64,000 nucleotides of DNA from contig CAJODB010000002.1 of the NCBI GenBank assembly GCA_905233185.1, positions 1-64,000 of the forward strand. The letters run 5' to 3'. The stretch comes from an uncultured Alphaproteobacteria bacterium (GTDB lineage: Bacteria; Pseudomonadota; Alphaproteobacteria; UBA3830). Positions 38,208-46,600 of the stretch are shown in pieces. Numbering within the stretch: position 1 is the first letter of the stretch; each line of letters opens with the position of its first letter. The position numbers and the translations under genes were made by a program. The notes beneath the pieces were generated by a model. That model was not told the DNA's origin. It did no database searches and saw nothing but the letters and a program-made list of their open reading frames with translations.

Positions 38208-39485
38208 ATGAAAAAAATAATCTTTCTTTCCATTTGTTCGTTAATAGTTTCTTTTAATTCTGCATATTGTGAGCCGGAAACTCCATATGAACTGGATACT
38301 CCTCCATCAGAAGTTGTTGAAAATCCTGCAGAAAGTAATACAAGTGTAAAAGACAGCATAACTTTAAGTTCTGCTTACTTCGAAAGCCAATATACAAACA
38401 AACAGCTTGCGAATTTTGGATTAGAAGTTGTCAGAGGAATGGCAAGATTGGAAGATTTTCTTACAAGCAACTTCGATAATGAAGAGAAAAACACTGCCAA
38501 ATGGTGTGCTCGTGCGCTGTATATACTGTTCATACACAGAGCACTTAACACTGCGTACCATGAAATAGGTCATGGATTGCGAGCGAAGGCTTACGGAAAG
38601 GATTTTCAGCTTACAGAACATAATGACAGTGGAGGTTTTAAGAAAGATCAGAATTTCTTCAAGTTTTTTGTGAAGAAAATGGGGAATTTTTCGAGAGCTT
38701 CTTGCCAGTATGAAAAGGGATTGAAAGATGAAGAAGAGCTTGTTGTAGCTGCAGGTGGAATGAATAACGAAACATATATGGCCGAAAGAATTAGTAGAGA
38801 TTTTCATGACAGAGGTCGCTTAAGTTTTGCTGAATCTTTTGCGTATTTCTATGGAAAACTCTCGCCTGTCGCTTATGCATTATCCAAAAGCAGCAAAAAT
38901 GAAGAAGCAGACGCACTTAGCAGCGACGATCCTGTTGCTGTCGGAGGTTATTACAAAAAACTCGGCATTTCAGCTACTAAAAATGACATAGCGCTTGGTG
39001 GATTGATATCTACTTTGCTCAGCGGAACAACTTATTCCATAATAAAATCGGCGTTTTCTCCTGACAAATATGCGACGCCTATTTCTTTTTACAATTTCCA
39101 AGCTCCGGATATGTTTTCATACGTAACATCAAAGGGTATATCGTATAGACTTGTCAGCGCATACAAGTATCAGGATGATTTGAAATTTCTGTTTGGTGCA
39201 GAACATGTATTTCACGGAAAATCAACTACCGAAGTACATTTGGGAGTTGATACAACGCTTGACAGCTCATTTTACAATACCAATCTGAAAGTTGTAACGA
39301 CTTTCTGCAATGGATTTAACTTAGAAGCTGCTTGTTCGGTCCCTGTAATGGATTGCCTGTCGATAAATGTAGAAGCAGGAACGTATTCATGCAAAAGTAT
39401 GCTTGGTGAACGCCATTCGAAAAACATGAAGGATGGAAAAGGTCGCAGCACTGATATAGCGGTATCCATTTCGTATAGGTACTAA
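38208..39485 (+). CDS. Exported protein with HExxH zinc-peptidase motif and beta-rich C-terminus
   Basis: 425 residues. A signal peptide (KKIIFLSICSLIVSFNSAYC) leads to a helical N-terminal half with ALNTAYHEIGHGLRAKAYG (His118, Glu119, His122), a gluzincin-type metal site. The C-terminal 150 residues alternate polar and hydrophobic residues (ISYRLVSAYKYQDDLKFLFGAEHVF, TEVHLGVDTTLDSS) and the protein ends in SISYRY with a terminal aromatic, as outer-membrane beta-barrels do. I do not recognise the family. A surface or outer-membrane metallopeptidase is an inference. Confidence 0.65.
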   Translation: MKKIIFLSICSLIVSFNSAYCEPETPYELDTPPSEVVENPAESNTSVKDSITLSSAYFESQYTNKQLANFGLEVVRGMARLEDFLTSNFDNEEKNTAKWCARALYILFIHRALNTAYHEIGHGLRAKAYGKDFQLTEHNDSGGFKKDQNFFKFFVKKMGNFSRASCQYEKGLKDEEELVVAAGGMNNETYMAERISRDFHDRGRLSFAESFAYFYGKLSPVAYALSKSSKNEEADALSSDDPVAVGGYYKKLGISATKNDIALGGLISTLLSGTTYSIIKSAFSPDKYATPISFYNFQAPDMFSYVTSKGISYRLVSAYKYQDDLKFLFGAEHVFHGKSTTEVHLGVDTTLDSSFYNTNLKVVTTFCNGFNLEAACSVPVMDCLSINVEAGTYSCKSMLGERHSKNMKDGKGRSTDIAVSISYRY

Positions 39486-39577
39486 TATTATTTTCTAAAG
39501 TGAGCATTTATTAAACTGGTAAATTGGAATTTGGTGTAAGTTTTTTTGCTGCGCTGGTTCTTTTTGATTGGATTTCT

Positions 39578-39667
39578 GCCGAAAATCGGAAATAGTATTT
39601 GGAAGACGCTGATTATCAGAGGCGAAAATTCACGAAAATTACTTTCGCGAGAGATCTATTTTTGATA
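39578..39667 (+). repeat. Dispersed repeat, copy B
   Basis: GCCGAAAATCGGAAATAGTATTTGG and GACGCTGATTATCAGAGGCG, then ACTTTCGCGAGAGATCT, match the left part of copy A at 25072-25240 with scattered changes. Confidence 0.65.
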
Positions 39668-39802
39668 TTTGCAAACTTTCATAGTCTATATTCTGTGACT
39701 AATCATTATTTTTCGATTTTGCTATACTCAATGACATAATAATCTCTTAATCCATTTAATATCACATTGTTTCAGCTTCGATTACCAGGCTTTGCTTTAC
39801 GC

Positions 39803-39982
39803 TTACATCCGCCGCATATTATAATACATATGATACGTACACGGATTTATAGCCTTTTTAGCTTCTCTAATACTTTGCCGTTCAAGATGCCAAGTATAAC
39901 TTCCGAAAAACAAATGATCTCTATCATTATACAGTTTATACAGTGAAAAATTTGTATCGTATAGACGTAAGTTTATACCTTT
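39803..39982 (-). pseudogene. Possible 3' remnant of an unidentified gene
   Basis: About 59 codons open on the minus strand between two stop codons, with no start codon near its beginning. It reads with protein-like composition, for example LYKLYNDRDHLFFGSYTWH and then REAKKAINPCTYHMYYN, ending at a TAA. It lies directly after the methyltransferase gene. I cannot name the family; it could be chance. Confidence 0.3.
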
Positions 39983-39998
39983 TCAGTTGTTTGTGTCC

Positions 39999-40895
39999 CT
40001 ACTTATCACGAACCAACAGCAAATCGGTCATTTCCGTAGTCATTAGTTCTTCTTTCGATAACTCTCTTCCCAAAATATTTGTTGTGTTCGGAATCCTATA
40101 GAATTTGAAGCCATACGAATGTAATTCATCTATAAAATCGGAAATATCAGTATGTCTTATCATTCGTTTAGTGGACCATCTCATAACAATCTTTAAATTT
40201 GGAGATGTTTCAATAAGCTTTTTTGCGCCTTTGATTGCTAGTCCTTCGAATCCCCACGCATTTATTTTTATCCAATCAACACCATTCTTTTCATTTTTTA
40301 GCTCATCATCCAGCGCAACGCATGGTATTTCAATATTGTATGGCGAATGACATTTTGTAGATGTTCCGCATATAAAACTCCAACAATTCGTTTTATTTTT
40401 ATCGCTTGGACGTACAATATCTATGAAACCATTTTTATCTGCGACCGCAAGAGCTTTTAGATCAACAGTACCATATAAGTCATTCATTTTTAATGATAAT
40501 TTCGTAAGTTCACGTGCTTTATCATTAATTTCATATGCGAAAACCTTCCCATTTTCTCCCACAAGTTTCGCAAAAAGATTTGTGAAATATCCATTACTTG
40601 TCCCAATCTCAACAATTTTTTCACCCGGCTTTACATTCCTCAAAAAATAATCCGTAGTATACTTTTTCCATCGATAATCTTTTTCTCCGAACAAACCACC
40701 GTTCATGGTTCCTATAATCCAGTTATCTTGTTGAGTTTTCGTCAATGTATATAAGAATCTCGGTAGAACGCTTCTTTGATAAAAATTATCGCAACACAAA
40801 AGTATAAAAAAGCAGAAGCACATAATAAAAGAGATAGCGTACAGATGTTTTTTCTTCAGTAATTCTTTCGATTTATTCTCATTTGCCTTTTTCAT
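39999..40895 (-). CDS. Membrane-anchored FkbM-type methyltransferase
   Basis: 298 residues. One membrane segment near residues 17-36 (HLYAISFIMCFCFFILLCC) precedes a SAM-dependent methyltransferase domain with motif I PGEKIVEIGTSNGYFTNLFAK (about 90-110) and the FkbM-like later part GVDWIKINAWGFEGLAIKGAKKLIETSPNLKIVM, where the usual DVEG is NAWG. The domain would face the periplasm if the anchor is an uncleaved signal, unusual for a SAM enzyme. No sugar or polyketide genes are nearby. Substrate unknown. Confidence 0.78.
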   Translation of the reverse strand: MKKANENKSKELLKKKHLYAISFIMCFCFFILLCCDNFYQRSVLPRFLYTLTKTQQDNWIIGTMNGGLFGEKDYRWKKYTTDYFLRNVKPGEKIVEIGTSNGYFTNLFAKLVGENGKVFAYEINDKARELTKLSLKMNDLYGTVDLKALAVADKNGFIDIVRPSDKNKTNCWSFICGTSTKCHSPYNIEIPCVALDDELKNEKNGVDWIKINAWGFEGLAIKGAKKLIETSPNLKIVMRWSTKRMIRHTDISDFIDELHSYGFKFYRIPNTTNILGRELSKEELMTTEMTDLLLVRDK

Positions 40896-41021
40896 GGAAA
40901 AAATTCCTTAATATATTGACATATTTATACAGTCACTTACTAACTTTACCATTCAAAAGTAAAGAAAAAGTTAATTTTTAAAAATTATACAAAAAATTTT
41001 AACGAAAAGACTTCTTTTTAT

Positions 41022-42113
41022 TTAGACATTAAATCGAAAATGAAAAATATCGCCATCATTTACAACATAATCTTTCCCTTCAAGACGCATCTTTCCGGCA
41101 TTTTTGGCTCCCGCCTCGCCATTACAAGCGACATAATCGTCATAGCTGATCGTTTCTGCGCAAATAAAGCCGCGTTCAAAATCCGTGTGTATGACACCCG
41201 CTGCTGTTGGCGCTTTTGAGCCTCGGGCAGTTGTCCATGCGTGCGCTTCTGTCGGTCCTGCCGTAAAGAAAGTTATAAGATCAAGCAAGTGATATCCGCC
41301 CCTTATGACTCGAGCCAAGCCTGATTCAGTTAGTCCAAGTGATTGAATATACTCATTTTTTTCATTTTCATCTTGAATAACTGCTATCTCTGATTCGATT
41401 TCTGCTGAAATTATCACGGTTTGAGCGTGTCGACTTTTCGCAAGTTCATCAACCTTTTGTGTAAGAGCGTTCCCTGAAACAATTTCGTCTTCATTTACAT
41501 TACACACATATAGAATCGGCTTTTTTGTGATTAAATGCATATTTGCCGCAAAAAACTTTTCTTCAGGTGTTAATTGAAGCTGATTCATGAGTTTTCCCGA
41601 CTCAAGCCATTCAATCGATTTTGCTAAAAAGTTTTTTTCATTTGCGAGTTCAGGATTGTTTTTTTTCGAGATATTGCCTTCACGCTTTTTGAGGCTCTCC
41701 AAGTCTGCCAGCATAAGCTCGGTTTCAACTACTTCGATGTCACGAATCGGATCGACACTTCCGTGGACATGTGTTATATCTCCGTTTTCAAAGCACCTGA
41801 CAATATGAAGGATTGCGTCGGTGCTTCGTATGTGTCCTAAGAATTGATTGCCAAGCCCTTCTCCCTGACTGGCTCCCTTGACTAATCCAGCTATATCTAC
41901 GATCTCAATTTGTGTCGGAATAATTTTTGCGCTGGACGCTATTGCCGCGAGTTTGAATAGGCGCGGATCTGGAACTGACACTCTGCCAACGTTTGGCTCG
42001 ATGGTACAAAAAGGATAATTCATAGCTTGCGCAGCGGCGGTTTCCGTGAGAGCGTTGAAAAGGGTTGACTTTCCGACGTTGGGTAATCCAACTATTCCGC
42101 AATTAAATCCCAT
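41022..42113 (-). CDS. ychF: Redox-regulated ATPase/GTPase YchF
   Basis: Obg-related P-loop protein that binds the ribosome. 363 residues. P-loop GLPNVGKSTLFNAL (about 8-21), switch region and G3 DIAGLVKGASQGEGLGNQFL, an inserted coiled coil (about 130-200), and a C-terminal TGS domain (LLDLITFFTAGPTEAHAWT onwards) ending in VNDGDIFHFRFNV. Standalone on the minus strand. Confidence 0.96.
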   Translation of the reverse strand: MGFNCGIVGLPNVGKSTLFNALTETAAAQAMNYPFCTIEPNVGRVSVPDPRLFKLAAIASSAKIIPTQIEIVDIAGLVKGASQGEGLGNQFLGHIRSTDAILHIVRCFENGDITHVHGSVDPIRDIEVVETELMLADLESLKKREGNISKKNNPELANEKNFLAKSIEWLESGKLMNQLQLTPEEKFFAANMHLITKKPILYVCNVNEDEIVSGNALTQKVDELAKSRHAQTVIISAEIESEIAVIQDENEKNEYIQSLGLTESGLARVIRGGYHLLDLITFFTAGPTEAHAWTTARGSKAPTAAGVIHTDFERGFICAETISYDDYVACNGEAGAKNAGKMRLEGKDYVVNDGDIFHFRFNV

Positions 42114-42269
42114 AGTGCACCTATTATTCTATATATCTATATATTATTCAGAACGATGCGAGCAGTATCGAGCAGAGACGATCTTTAGTCAAGAGATGAT
42201 ATGATGAAGAATGGGTAATGTTATCTTGGTCAAAAGGTTGAGGAAATTCGGCATAGGATATTTTTTCTA

Positions 42270-42785
42270 AAATAAAGGGATTTGAATTTTTAGATGAACA
42301 ATTGAAAAGGGAATCTGATTTTGAACAAAAAGCAAAAAGAGCTGATAGTTCAGCGCATAAAGACTTATCTGGCCTTTTTGAAAGAAGAGGCAAAGAAAAT
42401 AAAGGCGGAGAGTTAAGAGATCTTGGATAAAAAAGCGGGGAAAAATCAAGGAAGTGTTAATTTTGGAAAAAGGAATCGGAGAACAAACGGTGGAGATTTT
42501 AATAGCGTCCTTGCTGGAACTTGTAAAATTGGAGAATCGACAAATTGCGAAGCTCGACAAATTGCGAAGCTGGTCGGATTGGCTCCAATGGCTCACGATA
42601 GCAGAAAAATGAGGGGTGACAGACATATTCGCAGAAGTCGAACGCAAATCAGAAATGCTCTTTTCATGGCTTCTATAAGAGCAGCCAGAAGCAACACGAA
42701 AGTCACCGAATTCTACAAAAATCTCAGAAATAAGGGTAAATCAGCTCATGTCGCACGCATCGCTATCTCTCATTGCTTATCATTC
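42270..42785 (+). pseudogene. IS110-family transposase remnant (Transposase_20 C-terminal part)
   Basis: The last 75 codons read RQIAKLVGLAPMAHDSRK, then MRGDRHIRRSRTQIRNALFM and NKGKSAHVARIAISH, the typical C-terminal domain of IS110/IS1111 DEDD transposases. The preceding helix-hairpin-helix part (KGIGEQTVEILIASLLELVKL) is in another frame because a 17-base sequence is duplicated at 42537-42570. The region further upstream has more stops and no catalytic DEDD half is recognisable. A hairpin with a T-tract closes the element. Confidence 0.75.
42537..42570 (+). repeat. 17-base tandem duplication that frameshifts the transposase
   Basis: TCGACAAATTGCGAAGC occurs twice head to tail (42537-42553, 42554-42570). 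Removing one copy restores the reading frame LENRQIAKLVGLAP. Confidence 0.95.
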
Positions 42786-42818
42786 TAAACTCTAAAATGA
42801 GAGTTTTTTTGAATGATA
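42777..42818 (+). terminator. Terminator-like hairpin after the IS remnant
   Basis: Inner stem AACTCT-AAAATG-AGAGTT followed by T7, nested inside an outer TTATCATTC...GAATGATAA pair. It sits at the stop codon of the transposase remnant and could be either a terminator or the element's end structure. Confidence 0.65.
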
Positions 42819-42860
42819 AAAATTTCTTCTAAAAAACGGAGATTCTTTTGATAAATTAAA

Positions 42861-42945
42861 GATCTCGCGAAAGTCATTTTCAGCTCTTTTTGGCACCTGA
42901 AAAATCAAAAGCTCTAAAATACTATTCGACTTTCGAAAGATCTCT
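42861..42945 (-). repeat. Dispersed repeat, copy C
   Basis: Read on the minus strand, TAGTATTTTAGAGCTTTTGA and CAGGTGCCAAAAAGAGCTGA match copy A at 25072-25240 with few changes. It lies between the IS110 remnant and the holin gene. Confidence 0.75.
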
Positions 42946-42992
42946 ATTATAAAAGGATCTCCGTCAAAGCAATTCGTTAGCCTCTTTTCTTT

Positions 42993-43433
42993 TTACTTTT
43001 TCAGCCTTTCTAAAATCGCATTCGATATTCTGTCATCTTTATCTTTGCTGCCACGTGAAGAACCGAACTCGAAACTGTATGCATCCTTTAAACAGGCGCC
43101 AAAAATACCGGAGACGGTCGATATAATACCTACGACTTCTCCCGGCAAATCTCCCTTATAGGTTGTAAGAACCATTAGACAAAAAACTAATCCTAAAGCT
43201 GCTCCTATAACCATTAAATTTAGTCTTTTATTTTTGCTGTATGCATTTATTACGCCAATATTATGCGATGCCATTTGCTGCTGATCAAAAGTTTGATTTG
43301 ATATTGATTCTTGTTCTTTTAATTTTATAGGTACAAAATTTTCTTCCTTTGAATTAGTTGTAATATCTTTTGTAATTTTGTTTGCGATTTTTTCTGCAGA
43401 GTCTACTACTATTTTCTCAAAAATTTCTTTCAT
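42993..43433 (-). CDS. GTA/phage-type holin-like membrane protein
   Basis: 146 residues. A charged N-terminus precedes two hydrophobic segments (about 72-90 LNLMVIGAALGLVFCLMVL and about 97-114), then DAYSFEFGSSRGSKDKDDRI. The short FGSSRxSxxKD tail is seen in three-helix holins of gene-transfer agents and prophages. Last gene of the structural cluster, 41 bases after the cell-wall hydrolase, the usual lysis pair. Confidence 0.7.
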   Translation of the reverse strand: MKEIFEKIVVDSAEKIANKITKDITTNSKEENFVPIKLKEQESISNQTFDQQQMASHNIGVINAYSKNKRLNLMVIGAALGLVFCLMVLTTYKGDLPGEVVGIISTVSGIFGACLKDAYSFEFGSSRGSKDKDDRISNAILERLKK

Positions 43434-43474
43434 TGTTTTTTCCTTTCAATCTTTATTTGATGTTTTTCTTTCAT

Positions 43475-43885
43475 TCACCTAAGTACATAAAAAAAGTGCG
43501 ATCCGAAAATCCTTTTTGGCTCTTTATAAACAGCCCAATATGGTTTTATGCTTTTTGCATGATAGTGATCGCAACCATCTGTTAAATCAGGCCATTTTTC
43601 CGACAGAACATTCTCTGCAACCTCCCAACATTTGCGAAAAATCACTAAGCTTTTATTTGCCGTATTTATCTCAAGAAAATTAGGATCATTTTTGTTCCAA
43701 CAAGAAAATTGGTAAGGTGCTTTGCAAACTTCGTGAATCGTTTTTTCGAATTTTTTCTTTTTTCTGTTAAAGATTACATTCGCAACTGCGATTAATGGTG
43801 CCAATCCGAATTTATAAAATTCGCCACGCGCTTCTCCATATATTGTTCTTGATAAAGTATCTAAATCTTGTTCTGAAAAATCCAT
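43475..43885 (-). CDS. Cell-wall hydrolase, SleB/Hydrolase_2 type
   Basis: 136 residues, the size of a bare catalytic domain. LDTLSRTIYGEARGE (with the catalytic Glu), VANVIFNRKK, ICKAPYQFSCWNKNDPN-like block and CDHYHAKSIKPYW match the SleB/CwlJ amidase or lytic transglycosylase family used as endolysins by alphaproteobacterial phages. No signal peptide, so release would need the neighbouring holin. Three bases after the preceding tail-region gene. Confidence 0.88.
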   Translation of the reverse strand: MDFSEQDLDTLSRTIYGEARGEFYKFGLAPLIAVANVIFNRKKKKFEKTIHEVCKAPYQFSCWNKNDPNFLEINTANKSLVIFRKCWEVAENVLSEKWPDLTDGCDHYHAKSIKPYWAVYKEPKRIFGSHFFYVLR

Positions 43886-43888
43886 TTT

Positions 43889-44746
43889 TTATTCCTCTTC
43901 TTTTATAAAATTTATTTTGATTAAATTTGTTGCGGAAATGTGATAAACGGAATTGCTTTTGTATGTACAACTTTTGCTTGTAATTTTATTGATTAAAACA
44001 ATCTTACTTTCTCCGTTCAATAAATCATCATATAAGCTTTCTGGTTGTGGGGCTCCCTGTGGGAAATCAAGCTTTACCCCTTCCGACAGACTTGCGAGTA
44101 TTTTTTTAGAACGCAAAATCCTTATTGCTGTTTTTGTCTTTTCCACTATAACCTGAAAAAAACACGATTCTATTTCTTCTGAATGGGCTCCATGTCTGAA
44201 AAAACCGCCATATGGATATAAATGATGCGTTGTTGCAGATGCGCTGCTAATTGAAGTTCCGGCTAGCTTTTCAGAGACTGAAGCGGATAATTTCATGAAT
44301 TCTCGTTCGAAAATAACATTATCCACAGCAAATTTTATTTCATAATCATCGAAAGAGTTTCCAAAAAAAGAATTCAGCTTATTATTCATCAAAAACTCTC
44401 CAACGTCTTCATATTTAATACAAGCTTTCGAACAAAAGTTATCTTTGTTTTTTATTTCAGAAGCAGAGTGAAACAATGGAGCTGAATATATGCAATTTTT
44501 TCCCAGACTTGCTGATCCATTAGTAATTTCCGCAAATAAATCGGAAGCAAAATTCCTCTCAGGAATTATTCGAGCAGATAATATAATTGATTCCGGCCAT
44601 GCATTAGCGATTTTTACGTAAAAATCATCGTCATCAGAAGTCTCTAACACAATACTTGACACAATATTTTCGTTCTGTTCTGTTTGATCTTTATCCTCTC
44701 GAGAATATTCACGAACCATCGAACGAATTCCTCTTATTAACGACAT
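43889..44746 (-). CDS. Phage/GTA cluster protein of unknown function
   Basis: 285 residues, not recognised. It is compact, beta-rich and without signal or membrane segment (IVLETSDDDDFYVKIANAWPESIILSARIIPE near the start). Position between a tail-like gene and the lysis genes suggests a tail tip or baseplate component. The gap to the gene upstream is 18 bases and to the hydrolase three, so it is in the same transcript. Confidence 0.6.
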   Translation of the reverse strand: MSLIRGIRSMVREYSREDKDQTEQNENIVSSIVLETSDDDDFYVKIANAWPESIILSARIIPERNFASDLFAEITNGSASLGKNCIYSAPLFHSASEIKNKDNFCSKACIKYEDVGEFLMNNKLNSFFGNSFDDYEIKFAVDNVIFEREFMKLSASVSEKLAGTSISSASATTHHLYPYGGFFRHGAHSEEIESCFFQVIVEKTKTAIRILRSKKILASLSEGVKLDFPQGAPQPESLYDDLLNGESKIVLINKITSKSCTYKSNSVYHISATNLIKINFIKEEE

Positions 44747-44764
44747 GATTAGTTCTCCTATTTT

Positions 44765-46537
44765 TTATTTGAGCAAAAGTTCGGGAAGATTTAGATTCCT
44801 TGATTTCGTATATCCAAAATTTTGTGGAGCAAGAGATAACCTTATTTTTGTTGAATGTTTCTTCAATTGCGATTCTAGCTCAGAAATGCTTTTTGCGTGC
44901 GTTTGCGCTAAAACTTTTTCTTGCTCTTCTGGTGGATTTGTTACTTCAACATCTTTAATTATATCTTGCAAATCAATTTTCATTTTACTTTTTTCGTCAT
45001 CTGCAACTTTCAAGGTATCTATGTATGTATTTATTTGATCCAATGAATTAGAGATTTGTTTTCCTAAACTACTTGCGATCGTTATTTGCATAATTTTTTT
45101 ATTCGCATTTGCCAATAACCTGGTTTTTATGATTTTTCCTATTATTTTTCCATCTTCAAAACGCCTGTCTATCAATATAATTTGATCATTGATTGTTGTA
45201 TGCAAAAAATTAGCAGCATTTACACAAAAACTGATTTCAACATACCTCGATGAATAATTCATAAGTGCAATTGCGTTTTGCAAAGCATATTTTATTGCGT
45301 TTTTTCCCCTTTCTGTTTCAAAAAAAGAGTTACAATTATCATTGATAAGAGCATCAGGTATTTTTTCTAATTTATTCCATTTGATTTCATCAAAAGAGCC
45401 TCCGGAAAAATGATTTTCTTTGCATTCAAAAATAAAACCATTAAATAAAATTTTATCGCCGGTTTTATAATGAGCGAAAAAATTCCAGTTCGGATATTGT
45501 TTTGGTAATTGGATAGCATTTAATCTTAAATAAATTTTTTTCTCACGTCCATAATCAACATTTGTATTAACGATATTCAGATTTACTGTTTCACTGCGTT
45601 TTTGTTTCCGTCTCCAATTCAGTAGCATTTCTCCATGAAAGTAAAATTTTTTGAAGGCTATTTCAGTTTTTTTCGGAGATTCTTCATCTGATAATGTAAA
45701 TTTCGCAGAAGTTTTTGAGAAGATTTTTAAAGGAATCAGTTTGCAGGGATCTGTTTCTTTTACAGTGCACGATAAAATATCATATCCACCATTGTGTAAG
45801 TCACATAATTTTCTGATTTTGCTTTTTATATTCGTTAAAGAACAAATTATGCCATCGGAAAATTTTTTAGCGATAAAAGGATATAAATCTATCAGTCCAG
45901 ATAAATATTGAGTCCATTTTGTCGACAAACTTACACTTACTTTTTTGTATGGTTCGCGAGCTAAAGAAATATTCATCGAATTTTCCAAAATATCTTTGCT
46001 GCAAATTTCTATATTTTTTTCACCTTGATTAATATCAGAAAGAAAAAGTTCACCATTTTTCATATCCCAATAAAAACATGTTGTACTTCCTTCCAAGAAA
46101 ATCGTCGGATTATTCAAATCATCTTCGCTAAAAAATAAATCATCAAAATTTAACGCCTCTTTTATAAATTGATGTTTGTTAATTCTTTGATATTGATCAA
46201 TATTTCTCTGTTCAAATTCGTTCAGTTGATTTTGGTAATTTTCCGGCTCTGATATGAGTTCCAACTGTACATACGACTTTTCAAAAGCGATAGGAAATGA
46301 AACAACTCGCCCTGAAAATAATAAATCTATTTTTGAAACGCTATCATCTAATTGCACACCGATCTTTACGTATTTTTTTGAAAAAATCGAAGAAGTGTCT
46401 GTAAGAAATATCGAAACTTTTGCTGAAGCAAAACAACATTCACGTTGAAAAATTTCCAGCGATAATACCTTTGCATCATTTCTCCATTCTCTCTTTTCTT
46501 CGTCAAACTTTTGACACCAATCAAATATAAATTTCAT
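44765..46537 (-). CDS. Tail-region protein with chitin-binding-like module, GTA/phage cluster
   Basis: 590 residues, not recognised over most of its length. The start follows AGGAG by seven bases. Around residues 375-410, WNFFAHYKTGDKILFNGFIF plus ECKENHFSGGSFDEIKWNKL resembles small carbohydrate-binding modules of the type 5/12 kind (Trp, GD.V, G..Y.C, H.S, W), which phages use on tail fibres. The C-terminus has a predicted coiled coil (NPPEEQEKVLAQTHAKSIS and onwards). The N-terminus (MKFIFDWCQKFDEEKREWR) is beta-rich. Probably a tail hub or fibre protein of the cluster. Confidence 0.6.
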   Translation of the reverse strand: MKFIFDWCQKFDEEKREWRNDAKVLSLEIFQRECCFASAKVSIFLTDTSSIFSKKYVKIGVQLDDSVSKIDLLFSGRVVSFPIAFEKSYVQLELISEPENYQNQLNEFEQRNIDQYQRINKHQFIKEALNFDDLFFSEDDLNNPTIFLEGSTTCFYWDMKNGELFLSDINQGEKNIEICSKDILENSMNISLAREPYKKVSVSLSTKWTQYLSGLIDLYPFIAKKFSDGIICSLTNIKSKIRKLCDLHNGGYDILSCTVKETDPCKLIPLKIFSKTSAKFTLSDEESPKKTEIAFKKFYFHGEMLLNWRRKQKRSETVNLNIVNTNVDYGREKKIYLRLNAIQLPKQYPNWNFFAHYKTGDKILFNGFIFECKENHFSGGSFDEIKWNKLEKIPDALINDNCNSFFETERGKNAIKYALQNAIALMNYSSRYVEISFCVNAANFLHTTINDQIILIDRRFEDGKIIGKIIKTRLLANANKKIMQITIASSLGKQISNSLDQINTYIDTLKVADDEKSKMKIDLQDIIKDVEVTNPPEEQEKVLAQTHAKSISELESQLKKHSTKIRLSLAPQNFGYTKSRNLNLPELLLK

Positions 46538-46600
46538 CTTTTATCTCCTAAAAAAATATTGTAACATTCAGTGCTTTTCAAAATAATTATGGGGGTCTCC

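Larger units (their letters stand above)
39486..39998. other. Gene-free stretch with repeat copy B and a possible gene remnant
   Basis: No complete gene. It holds dispersed repeat copy B (39578-39667) and, on the minus strand at 39803-39982, a short open frame without a start that reads like protein. Confidence 0.55.

Noticed and set aside
42537..42570. Tandem repeats as a CRISPR array
   Set aside because: Only two copies, with no spacer between them and no cas genes in the window.
42267..42647. 126-codon minus-strand frame in the IS remnant region
   Set aside because: Shadow of the degenerate transposase on the plus strand, which has recognisable domain matches; the minus frame matches nothing.
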